Source of the DNA: Bradyrhizobium tropiciagri
GTDB lineage: Bacteria > Pseudomonadota > Alphaproteobacteria > Rhizobiales > Xanthobacteraceae
Direction of reading: 5' to 3'
Assembly (NCBI RefSeq): GCF_001189845.1
Contig: NZ_LFLZ01000054.1
Span: 1-62,395, forward strand
DNA: 62,395 nt
In this document: positions 52,631-60,406 of the stretch, one piece after another
Layout: each line of letters opens with the position of its first letter
Position numbering within the stretch: position 1 is the stretch's first letter
The notes under the pieces: model-generated
What the model saw: the letters and a program-made list of their open reading frames with translations, nothing else
Told to the model about the DNA's origin: nothing
The model's database searches: none
Made by a program: the position numbers and the translations under genes

Positions 52631-53977
52631 ATGCCAAAATCAATCGGCCGGCACGTAATCGTTGTCGGAGCCGGCATGGCGGGGCTCGCTGCCGCGAAAG
52701 CCCTGTCGTCGTTCTTCGACGCAGTCACGGTGCTGGAACGTGACGTGCTGCCGTCAGCGCCGGTCGCGCGCAGTGGCACGCCTCAGGCACGACAAGTTCA
52801 CGTCCTACTTAGAGGCGGCCTCGACGCGCTGAGCGAGCTCTTGCCGAATTTTGAAACGGAGCTTGAGCGCGCTGGGGCCGTTCGCGTGCGGATCGGCTCT
52901 CAATTTCGCCTCGAATTGCCGGGCTTTGATCCGTTTCCGCGGCGTGATCTCGGGTTCGACTGTCTGAGCATGACGCGACCACTCCTGGAATTCGTGGCAA
53001 GGCGCAGTGTCCTGCGAGAAAACAACATCGCTCTGAACCCAAATTGCCGTGTCACAAGATTTCTGGAAGTGCCCGGCAGGGACGCGGTGGCTGGCGTGTG
53101 CTACGAACGCGAGGACGGGCAACGCTATGAACTCGCGGCTGACTTGGTTGTCGACGCATCGTCGCGCGGCGCCCTGACGCTGGATTTCCTGAACAGGAAC
53201 GGCTCGCCGCCGCCCGAGGAAACGGAAATCGGCATCGACCTCCGCTATGCCACAGCGATGTTCGAGATTCCATCCTTGGCCCGCCCTGATTGGCATGCGG
53301 TCCTGCACCGACCGGCCTCCGAGAGCGGCCGCGGCGGTTTGCTTATTCCAATCGAGAACAATTGCTGGCAAGTGCATGTCAACTATATCCATGGCGCAGC
53401 GGTGCCCGAAAACATCGGGGACTTCATCGCATCGGCGAAGACGCTGCGGACGCAGACGATTCATGCGGCGATCAAGGACGCCGTGCCCGTCGGTCCAATC
53501 CGCCGATTCGTCTTTCCGTGCAGCATTCGCCGGCGATTTGAGGTCCTTGAGCGTTTTCCGGACCGTCTGCTGCCGCTCGGCGACGCAATCTGCCGCTTCA
53601 ATCCAGCGTCTGGCCAGGGCATGAGCGTGGCCGCGCAGGAAGCCGTTGCCCTGAAACGGCTGATCGAAGCGCGGGCCTTGGATGCGCAGCCGCTCAAGGG
53701 ATTTGCGCGATCTTTCTTCGCGGCAATACAGGGCCTTCTGGCCGCGCCGTGGGCGACGGCGGAGAGTGACTTCATCTATGAGAAGACACGCGGGCAGCGC
53801 CCACATGACCTCAGCGAGCGCATGAGTTTCACTGCGGCCCTGCAGCGCCTCGCGAGCGAGGATGCCGCAGTGCACCGGATCATGAGCGAGGTGATACACC
53901 TCGTGAAACCGTCCAGCGCTCTGCGTGATCCCGAGATCGTCAAGCGGGTCTCGGCGCTGATGGCGGCCTCGATCTGA
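52631..53977 (+). CDS. FAD-dependent oxidoreductase / monooxygenase-like flavoprotein
   Basis: The 448-residue protein has the FAD motif VIVVGAGMAGLAAAKALSSFFDAVTVLERD near residues 9-38, a conserved QARQVHVLLRGGLDAL segment, and the second FAD motif LLPLGDAICRFNPASGQGMSVAAQEA. The pattern resembles flavoprotein hydroxylases of the geranylgeranyl-reductase/halogenase-like group more than the aromatic hydroxylase at 14705. The substrate is unknown. It lies 31 bases before a substrate-binding protein gene and is divergent from an AraC regulator, all within the segment flanked by tRNA repeats. Confidence 0.82.
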   Translation: MPKSIGRHVIVVGAGMAGLAAAKALSSFFDAVTVLERDVLPSAPVARSGTPQARQVHVLLRGGLDALSELLPNFETELERAGAVRVRIGSQFRLELPGFDPFPRRDLGFDCLSMTRPLLEFVARRSVLRENNIALNPNCRVTRFLEVPGRDAVAGVCYEREDGQRYELAADLVVDASSRGALTLDFLNRNGSPPPEETEIGIDLRYATAMFEIPSLARPDWHAVLHRPASESGRGGLLIPIENNCWQVHVNYIHGAAVPENIGDFIASAKTLRTQTIHAAIKDAVPVGPIRRFVFPCSIRRRFEVLERFPDRLLPLGDAICRFNPASGQGMSVAAQEAVALKRLIEARALDAQPLKGFARSFFAAIQGLLAAPWATAESDFIYEKTRGQRPHDLSERMSFTAALQRLASEDAAVHRIMSEVIHLVKPSSALRDPEIVKRVSALMAASI

Positions 53978-54008
53978 TCCCGGACTGTCACTGCCAGGAG
54001 GATATCCG

Positions 54009-55244
54009 ATGCTTCATCTCGCTAGAACATTGCTGCCGGCTCTTGCAGGCTTCAGCCTGCTCGTCGGCAGTGCCTCCGCGGAAAAGCAGTACGGCCCGGG
54101 CGTGAGCGACATCGAGATCAGGATCGGCAACATCATGCCTTACAGCGGTCCGGCTTCGGCCTATAGCATCATGGGCAAGACCATGAGCGCTTACTTCCGC
54201 ATGATCAACGACGTCGGCGGCATCAACGGCCGCAAGATCAGCTTCATCTCCTATGATGATGGTTACAGTCCGCCGAAGACCGTTGAGCAGGCACGAAGAC
54301 TGGTCGAGAGCGATGAGGTGTTTCTGATCTTTGCGCCGCTTGGCACCGCCACCAATGCCGCCATTGCGAAGTATATGAACACCATGCGCGTGCCGCAGCT
54401 CTTCGTCCTGAGTGGCGCCTCGCGTTGGGGCGACCCCGAGCATTTTCCGTGGACGATTGGCTTGCAGCCCAACTACCGCGCAGAAGCACGCGTCTATGCA
54501 GCACATATTCTCGAGCAACATCCCAACGCCAAAATCGGCATCCTTTATCAGAACGATGATTTCGGAAGGGACTACATATCGGGCTTGAAGGATGTGCTGC
54601 GAGACAAATACGACGGGATGGTCATTGCCAGTATGCCGTATGAAACCACCGCGCCAACCGTTGAGTCGCAGGTGGTCGCGATCAAGTCTGCCAATCCCGA
54701 CATCTTCCTCAATATCGCGACGTCGAAATTTGCACCGCAGGCGATCAAGAAGATCGCCGAACTCAATTGGCACCCCCTCCATATCGTGACGAACATATCG
54801 GTTTCGGTCGGAGCCGTGCTGAAACCTGCCGGGCTCGACAACGCCAAAGGTATTCTCAGCGCGGCTTTTCAGATGGATGTTACGGATCCGCAGTGGGATG
54901 GCCGTCCGGGCATGCAGCGCTTCCGGGCCTTCATGGCAAGATACTATCCCGAAGCAAATCGTTCAGAGGGCGGTCCAATGGTCGCCTTCATCGCGTCGAA
55001 CGCGCTCGTCGAGGTGCTCAAGCGTTGCGGCGATAATCTCACGCGTGACAACGTCATGAAGGTGGCCGCCAACCTCGATATCGAGATCGATGGCTTGATT
55101 CCCGGCATTCGCGTCAAGACCAGCCAGACGGATTTCTATCCGATCGAGCAGGTGCAAATGATGCGCTTCACGGGCGAGCGGTGGGAGGCATTCGGCCCGA
55201 TATTGGATGGTCACGATGAGCAGGTTGCACCTTCTTCGAATTAG
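54009..55244 (+). CDS. ABC transporter substrate-binding protein (branched-chain amino acid type)
   Basis: The 411-residue periplasmic protein has a signal peptide (LLPALAGFSLLVGSASA). The Leu/Ile/Val-binding fold is seen in IEIRIGNIMPYSGPASAYSIMGKTMSAYFRMINDVGGINGRKI, KIGILYQNDDFGRDYISGLKD and the C-terminal RDNVMKVAANLD. Such proteins in Bradyrhizobiales often bind aromatic acids rather than amino acids. No permease or ATPase gene is near, so it is an orphan that would rely on a transporter encoded elsewhere. A hairpin near 55343-55370 may end its transcript. Confidence 0.88.
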   Translation: MLHLARTLLPALAGFSLLVGSASAEKQYGPGVSDIEIRIGNIMPYSGPASAYSIMGKTMSAYFRMINDVGGINGRKISFISYDDGYSPPKTVEQARRLVESDEVFLIFAPLGTATNAAIAKYMNTMRVPQLFVLSGASRWGDPEHFPWTIGLQPNYRAEARVYAAHILEQHPNAKIGILYQNDDFGRDYISGLKDVLRDKYDGMVIASMPYETTAPTVESQVVAIKSANPDIFLNIATSKFAPQAIKKIAELNWHPLHIVTNISVSVGAVLKPAGLDNAKGILSAAFQMDVTDPQWDGRPGMQRFRAFMARYYPEANRSEGGPMVAFIASNALVEVLKRCGDNLTRDNVMKVAANLDIEIDGLIPGIRVKTSQTDFYPIEQVQMMRFTGERWEAFGPILDGHDEQVAPSSN

Positions 55245-55513
55245 GAGTCCCGCAGGCTGGCCGTTTGCGGAACATCGCCGACCGTTGATGGGCGTTCGAC
55301 CATAGAATTGAACTAGCTGTCCTGCCGTTTCGCTCGAAAAGGCCGCCGATTCTTCGATGCGAAGGCGGCGATCATAGTCAGATCGGGCAAGGAACATTAG
55401 TTTGCCTGGCACTGAACGATGGTAATGAGCATCGAAGTGGGACGTTTCTGGTGCGGTGGCTCAGTTTCCGCGACAGTCCGTCTTCGCTTCCGCTCCGCTT
55501 CAGCTACGCCGGA

Positions 55514-55574
55514 CACGCTTCGCGCTTCGGTCTTGGCGTGGCTGCGCCACGCGTAGCCCGAAGGGCGAAGCGTG
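55514..55574. repeat. Nested palindrome downstream of the tRNA
   Basis: The arms CACGCTTCGCGCTTCGG (55514-55530) and CCGAAGGGCGAAGCGTG (55558-55574) pair with one mismatch, and an inner hairpin GCGTGGC-TGC-GCCACGC (55536-55552) sits in the loop. It abuts the tRNA 3' end and resembles dispersed Bradyrhizobium palindromes. It might also terminate the tRNA transcript. Confidence 0.7.
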
Positions 55575-55648
55575 GTGGGCCCGGCAGGACTCGAACCTGC
55601 AACCAGACCGTTATGAGCGGCCGGCTCTAACCATTGAGCTACAGGCCC
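55573..55648 (-). tRNA. tRNA with CAT anticodon, probably tRNA-Ile2 (lysidine type)
   Basis: The minus strand folds as a full cloverleaf. The acceptor GGGCCTG pairs with CGGGCCC (one G-T pair), the D-arm is GCTC/GAGC, the anticodon stem GGCCG/CGGTC encloses loop CTCATAA with anticodon CAT, and the TpsiC arm has GGTTCGAGTCC. CCA is encoded. The sequence around the anticodon resembles tRNA-Ile2, whose CAT is modified to lysidine, more than elongator tRNA-Met; I cannot be certain. It appears to be the integration target for the segment to its left, where truncated copies of its 3' part lie. Confidence 0.88.
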
Positions 55649-55759
55649 CGCCGCCTTGCGGGCCGCGGGGGCGGCCGGCAACGGTGCGGGCTCCGTTTAC
55701 AGGCTGTGTCGGGTTTCGGCAATGCCGTCCCCGATCCGCCCATCGCGGCTATTCACGCT

Positions 55760-56728
55760 TCAATCGACCGAGACGCCGGCGAACTCGACGACCTTGCGCC
55801 ATTTCTCGGTCTCGTCGGCCACCAGCTTGCCGAATTCGGCCGGGGTCATCGGCTTCGGGATGCCGCCGACCTCGGCGAGGCGCGCCACCAGCTTGGGATC
55901 CTTCAGGGCCTCGCCGACCGCCTTGTTCAACGCGTCGACGATCTCCGGCGGCGTGCCCTTCGGTGCTGAGATGCCGTAGAAGCCGACCGCCTCGAAGCCC
56001 GGCACCGTTTCGGCGATCGCGGGCACATCGGGTACGCCCGGCCAGCGCTGCGGCGAGGTCACGCCTAGCGCGCGGACGCTGCCGCCGCGCGACTGCTCCA
56101 GCGCCGACGGCAGGTTGTCGAAGATCAGCTGCACCTTGTTGGAGATGATGTCGGGAAAGGCGATCGCCGATCCCCGATACGGCACGTGCTGCATGTCGCA
56201 CTTGGTCATCGCCTTGAATAGCTCGGCCGACATGTGCACCGAGGTGCCGTAGCCGGACGAGGCGTAAGCGATCTTGCCCGGATTGGCCTTGCAATAGTCG
56301 ATGAACTCCTGAACCGTCTTCACCGGCATCGCATTCGAGACCACCAGCATGTTGGTGAGCTGCATGATGCTGGCGACCGGTGTGGTGTCGCGCAGGAAGT
56401 CGTAGGGCAGCTTCTTGTAGAGCGAGGTCGAGATCGCGTTGTTGGGTGCGACGAACAGCAGCGTGTAACCGTCTGCAGGCGAGTTGATCGCGGCGGCGGC
56501 TGCGATGTTGCCGCCGGAGCCGGTGCGGTTCTCGACCACGAATTGCTGGCCGAAATGATCCGACAACCACTGGCCCATGATGCGCGCGACGATGTCGACC
56601 GGGCCGCCGGCGGCAAACCCGATGATCCAGCGCACCGGACGGTTCGGATAGTCGGACGCGGACGAGGGGGCAACCGAAGCAATGCAACAAATCAAACCGA
56701 TCAAGGCAGCACGTGCGAACCGGAACAT
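55760..56728 (-). CDS. Bug family (TctC-like) tripartite tricarboxylate transporter substrate-binding protein
   Basis: The 322-residue periplasmic protein has a signal peptide and the TctC/Bug fold: YPNRPVRWIIGFAAGGPVDIVARIMGQWLSDHFGQQFVVENRTGSGGNIAA, GYTLLFVAPNNAI and PKPMTPAEFGKLVADETEKW. Bug proteins bind carboxylates for TctAB transporters or for signalling. No TctA/B genes are nearby. GGGAGAG supports the ATG at 56728. It is divergent from a TAXI-type binding protein (119 bases between starts). Confidence 0.92.
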   Translation of the reverse strand: MFRFARAALIGLICCIASVAPSSASDYPNRPVRWIIGFAAGGPVDIVARIMGQWLSDHFGQQFVVENRTGSGGNIAAAAAINSPADGYTLLFVAPNNAISTSLYKKLPYDFLRDTTPVASIMQLTNMLVVSNAMPVKTVQEFIDYCKANPGKIAYASSGYGTSVHMSAELFKAMTKCDMQHVPYRGSAIAFPDIISNKVQLIFDNLPSALEQSRGGSVRALGVTSPQRWPGVPDVPAIAETVPGFEAVGFYGISAPKGTPPEIVDALNKAVGEALKDPKLVARLAEVGGIPKPMTPAEFGKLVADETEKWRKVVEFAGVSVD

Positions 56729-56847
56729 CGTCTCTCCCGTCATTTTCTTGTGAGTGTTGCCGTCATGGTTTCACAAAACCCTGCCTTTGCCTACGACCCC
56801 GCCCGTGCGACGATAGTTGGACTCGTGTGCAATGCTTGAGGCTCGGG

Positions 56848-57816
56848 ATGAAATTCGCTGTTATGATCTGCGCCGGCGCGCTGCTGCTCGCGGGCGGCGC
56901 GGCGGCGCAAGAGGGGGGCAAGACCATTTCCAGAACCACGATCAGTTTCGCCACGGCGACGCCGGGTGGCGGCTTTCCGCTCTATGGCAATGCGTTCGCC
57001 GAGGTGATGAACGCAGCCGATACGACGTTGTCGATCGAGCCGCGCAACACCAAGGGCTCCAACGAGAACATTCCGCTGCTCGAGGCCGGCAGCGTCGACA
57101 TCGCAACCGTTGCGGGTGAGCCGTCCTACGAGGCCTTCATGGGCATCGGCCGGCCGAAGGCGACCAAGCTGAAGATCCTCACCGCGATGTATTCGAGCCC
57201 GGGCATGTTCGTGGTCCGCGCCGACAGTCGCTACAAGACGATCCAGGATCTGGTCGGCCAGCCCGTCGCGTTCGGCGCCAAGGGCTCCGGCCTGCCGATC
57301 CTGTCGCGCTACATCCTCGACGGCATCGGGCTGAAGCAGGACGAGGACTTCAAGTCGATCTATCTCGATCGCGCCGGCGATGGTCCTGCGATGGTCGAGG
57401 ACGGCCGCGCGGCGGCGCTGTGGGGCGCCGGCATCGGCTGGCCCGGTTTCAGCAAGATGGCCGAGAGCGCGAGCGGCGCGCGCTTCATCGCGCCGACCGC
57501 GGACGAGATCGCCCGCATTCGCGCCAAGCACGCATTCCTGAAGCCGCTGACGATCCCCGCCGGCAGCTATCCGAAGCAGAGCGAGGCGATCGCTTCGGTC
57601 GGCTCCTGGAGCTACATCCTGGTGCGCGAGAGCCTGCCCGACGATGTCGCCTACCGGCTGGCGAAGACGCTGCACGGCGTCGAGGCGGAGTTCTGCAAGA
57701 AGCTCGCCCAGGCCTGCGAGACCACGGCGGCGAACACCGTCGCCGCCGCGCCCGACATCAATCTGATCCACCCCGGCGTGCTGAAGTATTTCACGGAGAT
57801 CGGGGTGGCAAAGTGA
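56848..57816 (+). CDS. TAXI family TRAP transporter solute-binding protein
   Basis: The 322-residue protein has a signal peptide (MICAGALLLAGGAAAQ) and TAXI features: ISFATATPGGGFPLYGNAFAEVMN, NTKGSNENIPLLEAGSVDIATV, GQPVAFGAKGSGLPILSRYIL and a C-terminal SWSYILVRESLPDDVAYRLAKTL. TAXI proteins feed TRAP-type permeases. No TRAP membrane gene is in the window. I chose ATG 56848, in front of the signal peptide, rather than the longer reading from 56713. Confidence 0.88.
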   Translation: MKFAVMICAGALLLAGGAAAQEGGKTISRTTISFATATPGGGFPLYGNAFAEVMNAADTTLSIEPRNTKGSNENIPLLEAGSVDIATVAGEPSYEAFMGIGRPKATKLKILTAMYSSPGMFVVRADSRYKTIQDLVGQPVAFGAKGSGLPILSRYILDGIGLKQDEDFKSIYLDRAGDGPAMVEDGRAAALWGAGIGWPGFSKMAESASGARFIAPTADEIARIRAKHAFLKPLTIPAGSYPKQSEAIASVGSWSYILVRESLPDDVAYRLAKTLHGVEAEFCKKLAQACETTAANTVAAAPDINLIHPGVLKYFTEIGVAK

Positions 57817-57821
57817 AGAGG

Positions 57822-57887
57822 GCGAATGGCGAGTAGCGAATGGAAGTTCTGCTTCATCGCCATCGCTGTTCGCCACTCCCTATTCGC
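57822..57887. terminator. Imperfect inverted repeat between convergent genes
   Basis: The left arm at 57822-57843 (GCGAATGG, GAGTAGCGAATGG) and the right arm at 57866-57887 pair imperfectly over about 22 bases. The position between two convergent stops suggests a bidirectional terminator, though no clear T-run follows. It may instead be a dispersed intergenic repeat. Confidence 0.45.
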
Positions 57888-57894
57888 TATTGGC

Positions 57895-59106
57895 CTATTT
57901 CTTCACCATCGAACACGCCGGGTCCGGAGGGCCGAACGCGTCCTCGCCAGAGATCTTGGCCAGGATCTTGTAATAGTCCCACGGATATTTCGACTCGGCC
58001 GGGGTCTTGACCTGCACCAGCCAGAGATCGTGCACCATCAGATTGTCCTCGCGCAGTCTGCCGTTGCGGGCGAAGAAATCCTCGACCGGCTTCTCGCGCA
58101 TCTTGGCGGCGACCTTGAGCGGATCGTCGGTGCCGCTGTCCTTGATCGCGTTCAGATAGGCGGTCACCGAGGAGTAGACGCCGGCCTGCCACATCGTCGG
58201 CATCCGGTTCATCTTGGCGAAATAGCGCTTCGACCATTCCCGGGTCTTGTCGTCCATGTCCCAGTAGAACGAGGTGGTCAGCAGCAGACCCTGCGCGGCC
58301 GACAGCCCGATCGAGTGGACGTCGGTGATCAAGGCCAGCAGCGCGGCCATCTGCTGCCCGCCGGCGAACACACCGAACTCGGCGGCAGTCTTGATCTCGT
58401 TGGTATTGTTCGGCGGGCCGCCGGCGATGCCGATGATCTTGGCCTTCGAGGCCTGCGCCTGCAGGATGAAGGATGACAGATCGGGCGTCGCAAACGGCGG
58501 CCGCACCGCGCCAAGCACCTTGCCGCCGTTCTTGGTCACGATCGCGGAGGCGTCCTTCTCCAGCGAGTGGCCGAACGCATAGTCGTCGGTGATGAAGAAC
58601 CAGCTGTCGCCGCCGCGCTTCACCACCTCCTGCGCGGTGCCGACTGCGAGCGCGCGGGTGTCGAACACCCACTGCATCGCATAGGGCGAGCAGAACTTGC
58701 CATGGAAATCGGTCGCGCCGGTCGAGTGGGTGATGAACAGCTTCTTCTTCTCGTTGGCGATGTTCTGCACCGCGAGCCCGACCGCCGAGACCGGCACGTC
58801 GACAATGAGGTCGACCTGATCGACGTCATACCAGCGCCGCGCGATGGTCGCGCCGATATCCGGCTTGAGCTGGTGATCGCCGACGATCACCGAGATTGGC
58901 TTGCCGAGCACCTTGCCGCCGAAATCATCGACCGCCATCTGCGCGGCGGTGACCGAGCCCTGTCCGGTCGGCGTCGAGGCCGGGCCGTTCATGTCGGTCA
59001 GCACGCCGATCTTGACGATGTCGTCGGATACCTGGGCCGATGCGGCCGAGGAGGCCAGCAGCGCGGCTGCGAGCGTCCCGAACATGGCTAGTCTGGTGGC
59101 GTTCAT
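57895..59106 (-). CDS. ABC transporter substrate-binding protein (branched-chain amino acid type)
   Basis: The 403-residue periplasmic protein has a signal peptide (AMFGTLAAALLASSAASA) and the Leu/Ile/Val-type fold: VKIGVLTDMNGPASTPTGQGSVTAAQMAVDDFGG, DSWFFITDDYAFGHSLEKDA and MREKPVEDFFARNGRLREDNLMVHDLWLVQVKTPAESKYPWDYYKI, a C-terminus seen in aromatic-acid-binding relatives. GGAGGGAG supports the ATG at 59106. No permease or ATPase gene is adjacent. It is divergent from the MoeA-like genes. Confidence 0.9.
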   Translation of the reverse strand: MNATRLAMFGTLAAALLASSAASAQVSDDIVKIGVLTDMNGPASTPTGQGSVTAAQMAVDDFGGKVLGKPISVIVGDHQLKPDIGATIARRWYDVDQVDLIVDVPVSAVGLAVQNIANEKKKLFITHSTGATDFHGKFCSPYAMQWVFDTRALAVGTAQEVVKRGGDSWFFITDDYAFGHSLEKDASAIVTKNGGKVLGAVRPPFATPDLSSFILQAQASKAKIIGIAGGPPNNTNEIKTAAEFGVFAGGQQMAALLALITDVHSIGLSAAQGLLLTTSFYWDMDDKTREWSKRYFAKMNRMPTMWQAGVYSSVTAYLNAIKDSGTDDPLKVAAKMREKPVEDFFARNGRLREDNLMVHDLWLVQVKTPAESKYPWDYYKILAKISGEDAFGPPDPACSMVKK

Positions 59107-59287
59107 TCTGTCTCCCTCCTGAACTGGCGCATTGGCCATTATGTGTTCCGGGCCTCTGGAACCCGGTTATATTGGTTTCTTTTGCAACTACTTTGGGGTC
59201 CGCGTCAACGCGCCATCGGTCTAATGGAGGTGCCCCGGCACGGCCCAAGCCGGTTTCTTTCGTGGCCGATTCAGTCCATAGCGGGCC

Positions 59288-60397
59288 ATGATCACCGCCC
59301 AGCGCCTCCCGGCTTCGCTCACCCCGCTCGATGCGGCGTTGGCCGCCGTGCTGCGCGACCTTGCGCCGGTCCAGCCGATCGAGCTGCCGCCGGCCGAGGC
59401 CCTGCGATGCATTGCCGCCGAGATGCCGGCCTTGCGCGCCTATCCGCCGCACGATGTCGCCGTCAGCGACGGTTGGGCGTTGCGGGCCAATGACCTGGTC
59501 GGTGCGTCCTCCTATGCGCCGTTGCCGCTCGCCGCGCTGCCGGTCTGGGTCGAGGCCGGTGCGGCGATGCCCGACGGCACTGACTGTGTGGTCGACGCCG
59601 ATGCCGTCGACAGCTCCGGTCCGCTTCCGCAGGTGCTTGCCGAAGTCGTTCCGGGGCAGGGCGTCCGGCGTGCCGGCAGCGACATTGCCGCCGGACGTAC
59701 CGTGATTGCGGCTGGCGAGCCGCTGCTGCCGCGTCATCTCCTGCTCGCGCGTGCGGCCGGAGTGGCGCGCGTGCGCGTCCGACGGCCCCGGCTTCGCATC
59801 GTCAACATCTCGAACGGTCAGCTGACCGCGCAGCTGATCGCTGACACTGCGCAGTTCGCGGGCGCTGAAATCGTCTGCGCCGAGGCGACGCCGGATGTGA
59901 CCGCGATTGCCGGCGCGCTCGCGGCAGATGATTGCGACCTGATCATCACGATCGGCGGCACCGGCGTTGGGCATACGGATGCGATGGTCAACGCGCTGGC
60001 GGCGCGGGGCGCGTTGATCGCGCATGGCATTGCCCTGCAGCCCGGACGCACCACCGCGATCGGCCGGATCGATGCAACGCCGGTCGTCGCTCTGCCGGGC
60101 GCCCCGGATCAGGCTTTCGCGGCCTGGTGGGCGATTGCGCTTCCCTTGCTCGATCGCCTGTCGGGCCGCCGCCCGCGCAAGACGCTGGCGCTGCCGCTGG
60201 AACGCAAGATCGCCTCCGGCGTCGGGATAGCTGAGGTCGTGCTGCTGACACGTCGGGAGGGGAGCTGGGCCACGCTTGCGATCGCCGACCTGTCGCTCGA
60301 CGCCATCGCGCGCGCCGAAGGCCTGCTGATCGTGCCCGGCGGCGCGGAGGGCTTCGCTGCGGGCACGGTGGTCGATGCCTATATGTTGCGGGAGTGA
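59288..60397 (+). CDS. MoeA-like molybdopterin-binding protein, divergent paralogue
   Basis: The 369-residue protein keeps the MoeA outline: HDVAVSDGWALRANDL (for the usual DGYA-type loop), GAAMPDGTDCVVDADAV, RRAGSDIAAGRTVIAAG, and the MoCF-binding domain with LIITIGGTGVGHTDAMVNALA and GIALQPGRTTAIG. The usual PGKP loop reads PGRT and the protein is shorter than MoeA (about 410). It may have lost molybdate insertion and serve a specific molybdoenzyme. It ends 9 bases before the second MoeA-family gene, so the two form an operon. Confidence 0.83.
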   Translation: MITAQRLPASLTPLDAALAAVLRDLAPVQPIELPPAEALRCIAAEMPALRAYPPHDVAVSDGWALRANDLVGASSYAPLPLAALPVWVEAGAAMPDGTDCVVDADAVDSSGPLPQVLAEVVPGQGVRRAGSDIAAGRTVIAAGEPLLPRHLLLARAAGVARVRVRRPRLRIVNISNGQLTAQLIADTAQFAGAEIVCAEATPDVTAIAGALAADDCDLIITIGGTGVGHTDAMVNALAARGALIAHGIALQPGRTTAIGRIDATPVVALPGAPDQAFAAWWAIALPLLDRLSGRRPRKTLALPLERKIASGVGIAEVVLLTRREGSWATLAIADLSLDAIARAEGLLIVPGGAEGFAAGTVVDAYMLRE

Positions 60398-60406
60398 GTT
60401 CCCGAG

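Noticed and set aside
59140..59287. A ModE-like site (GGTTATATTGG) before the MoeA genes
   Set aside because: Only a half-site is visible, with no inverted partner at the expected spacing.
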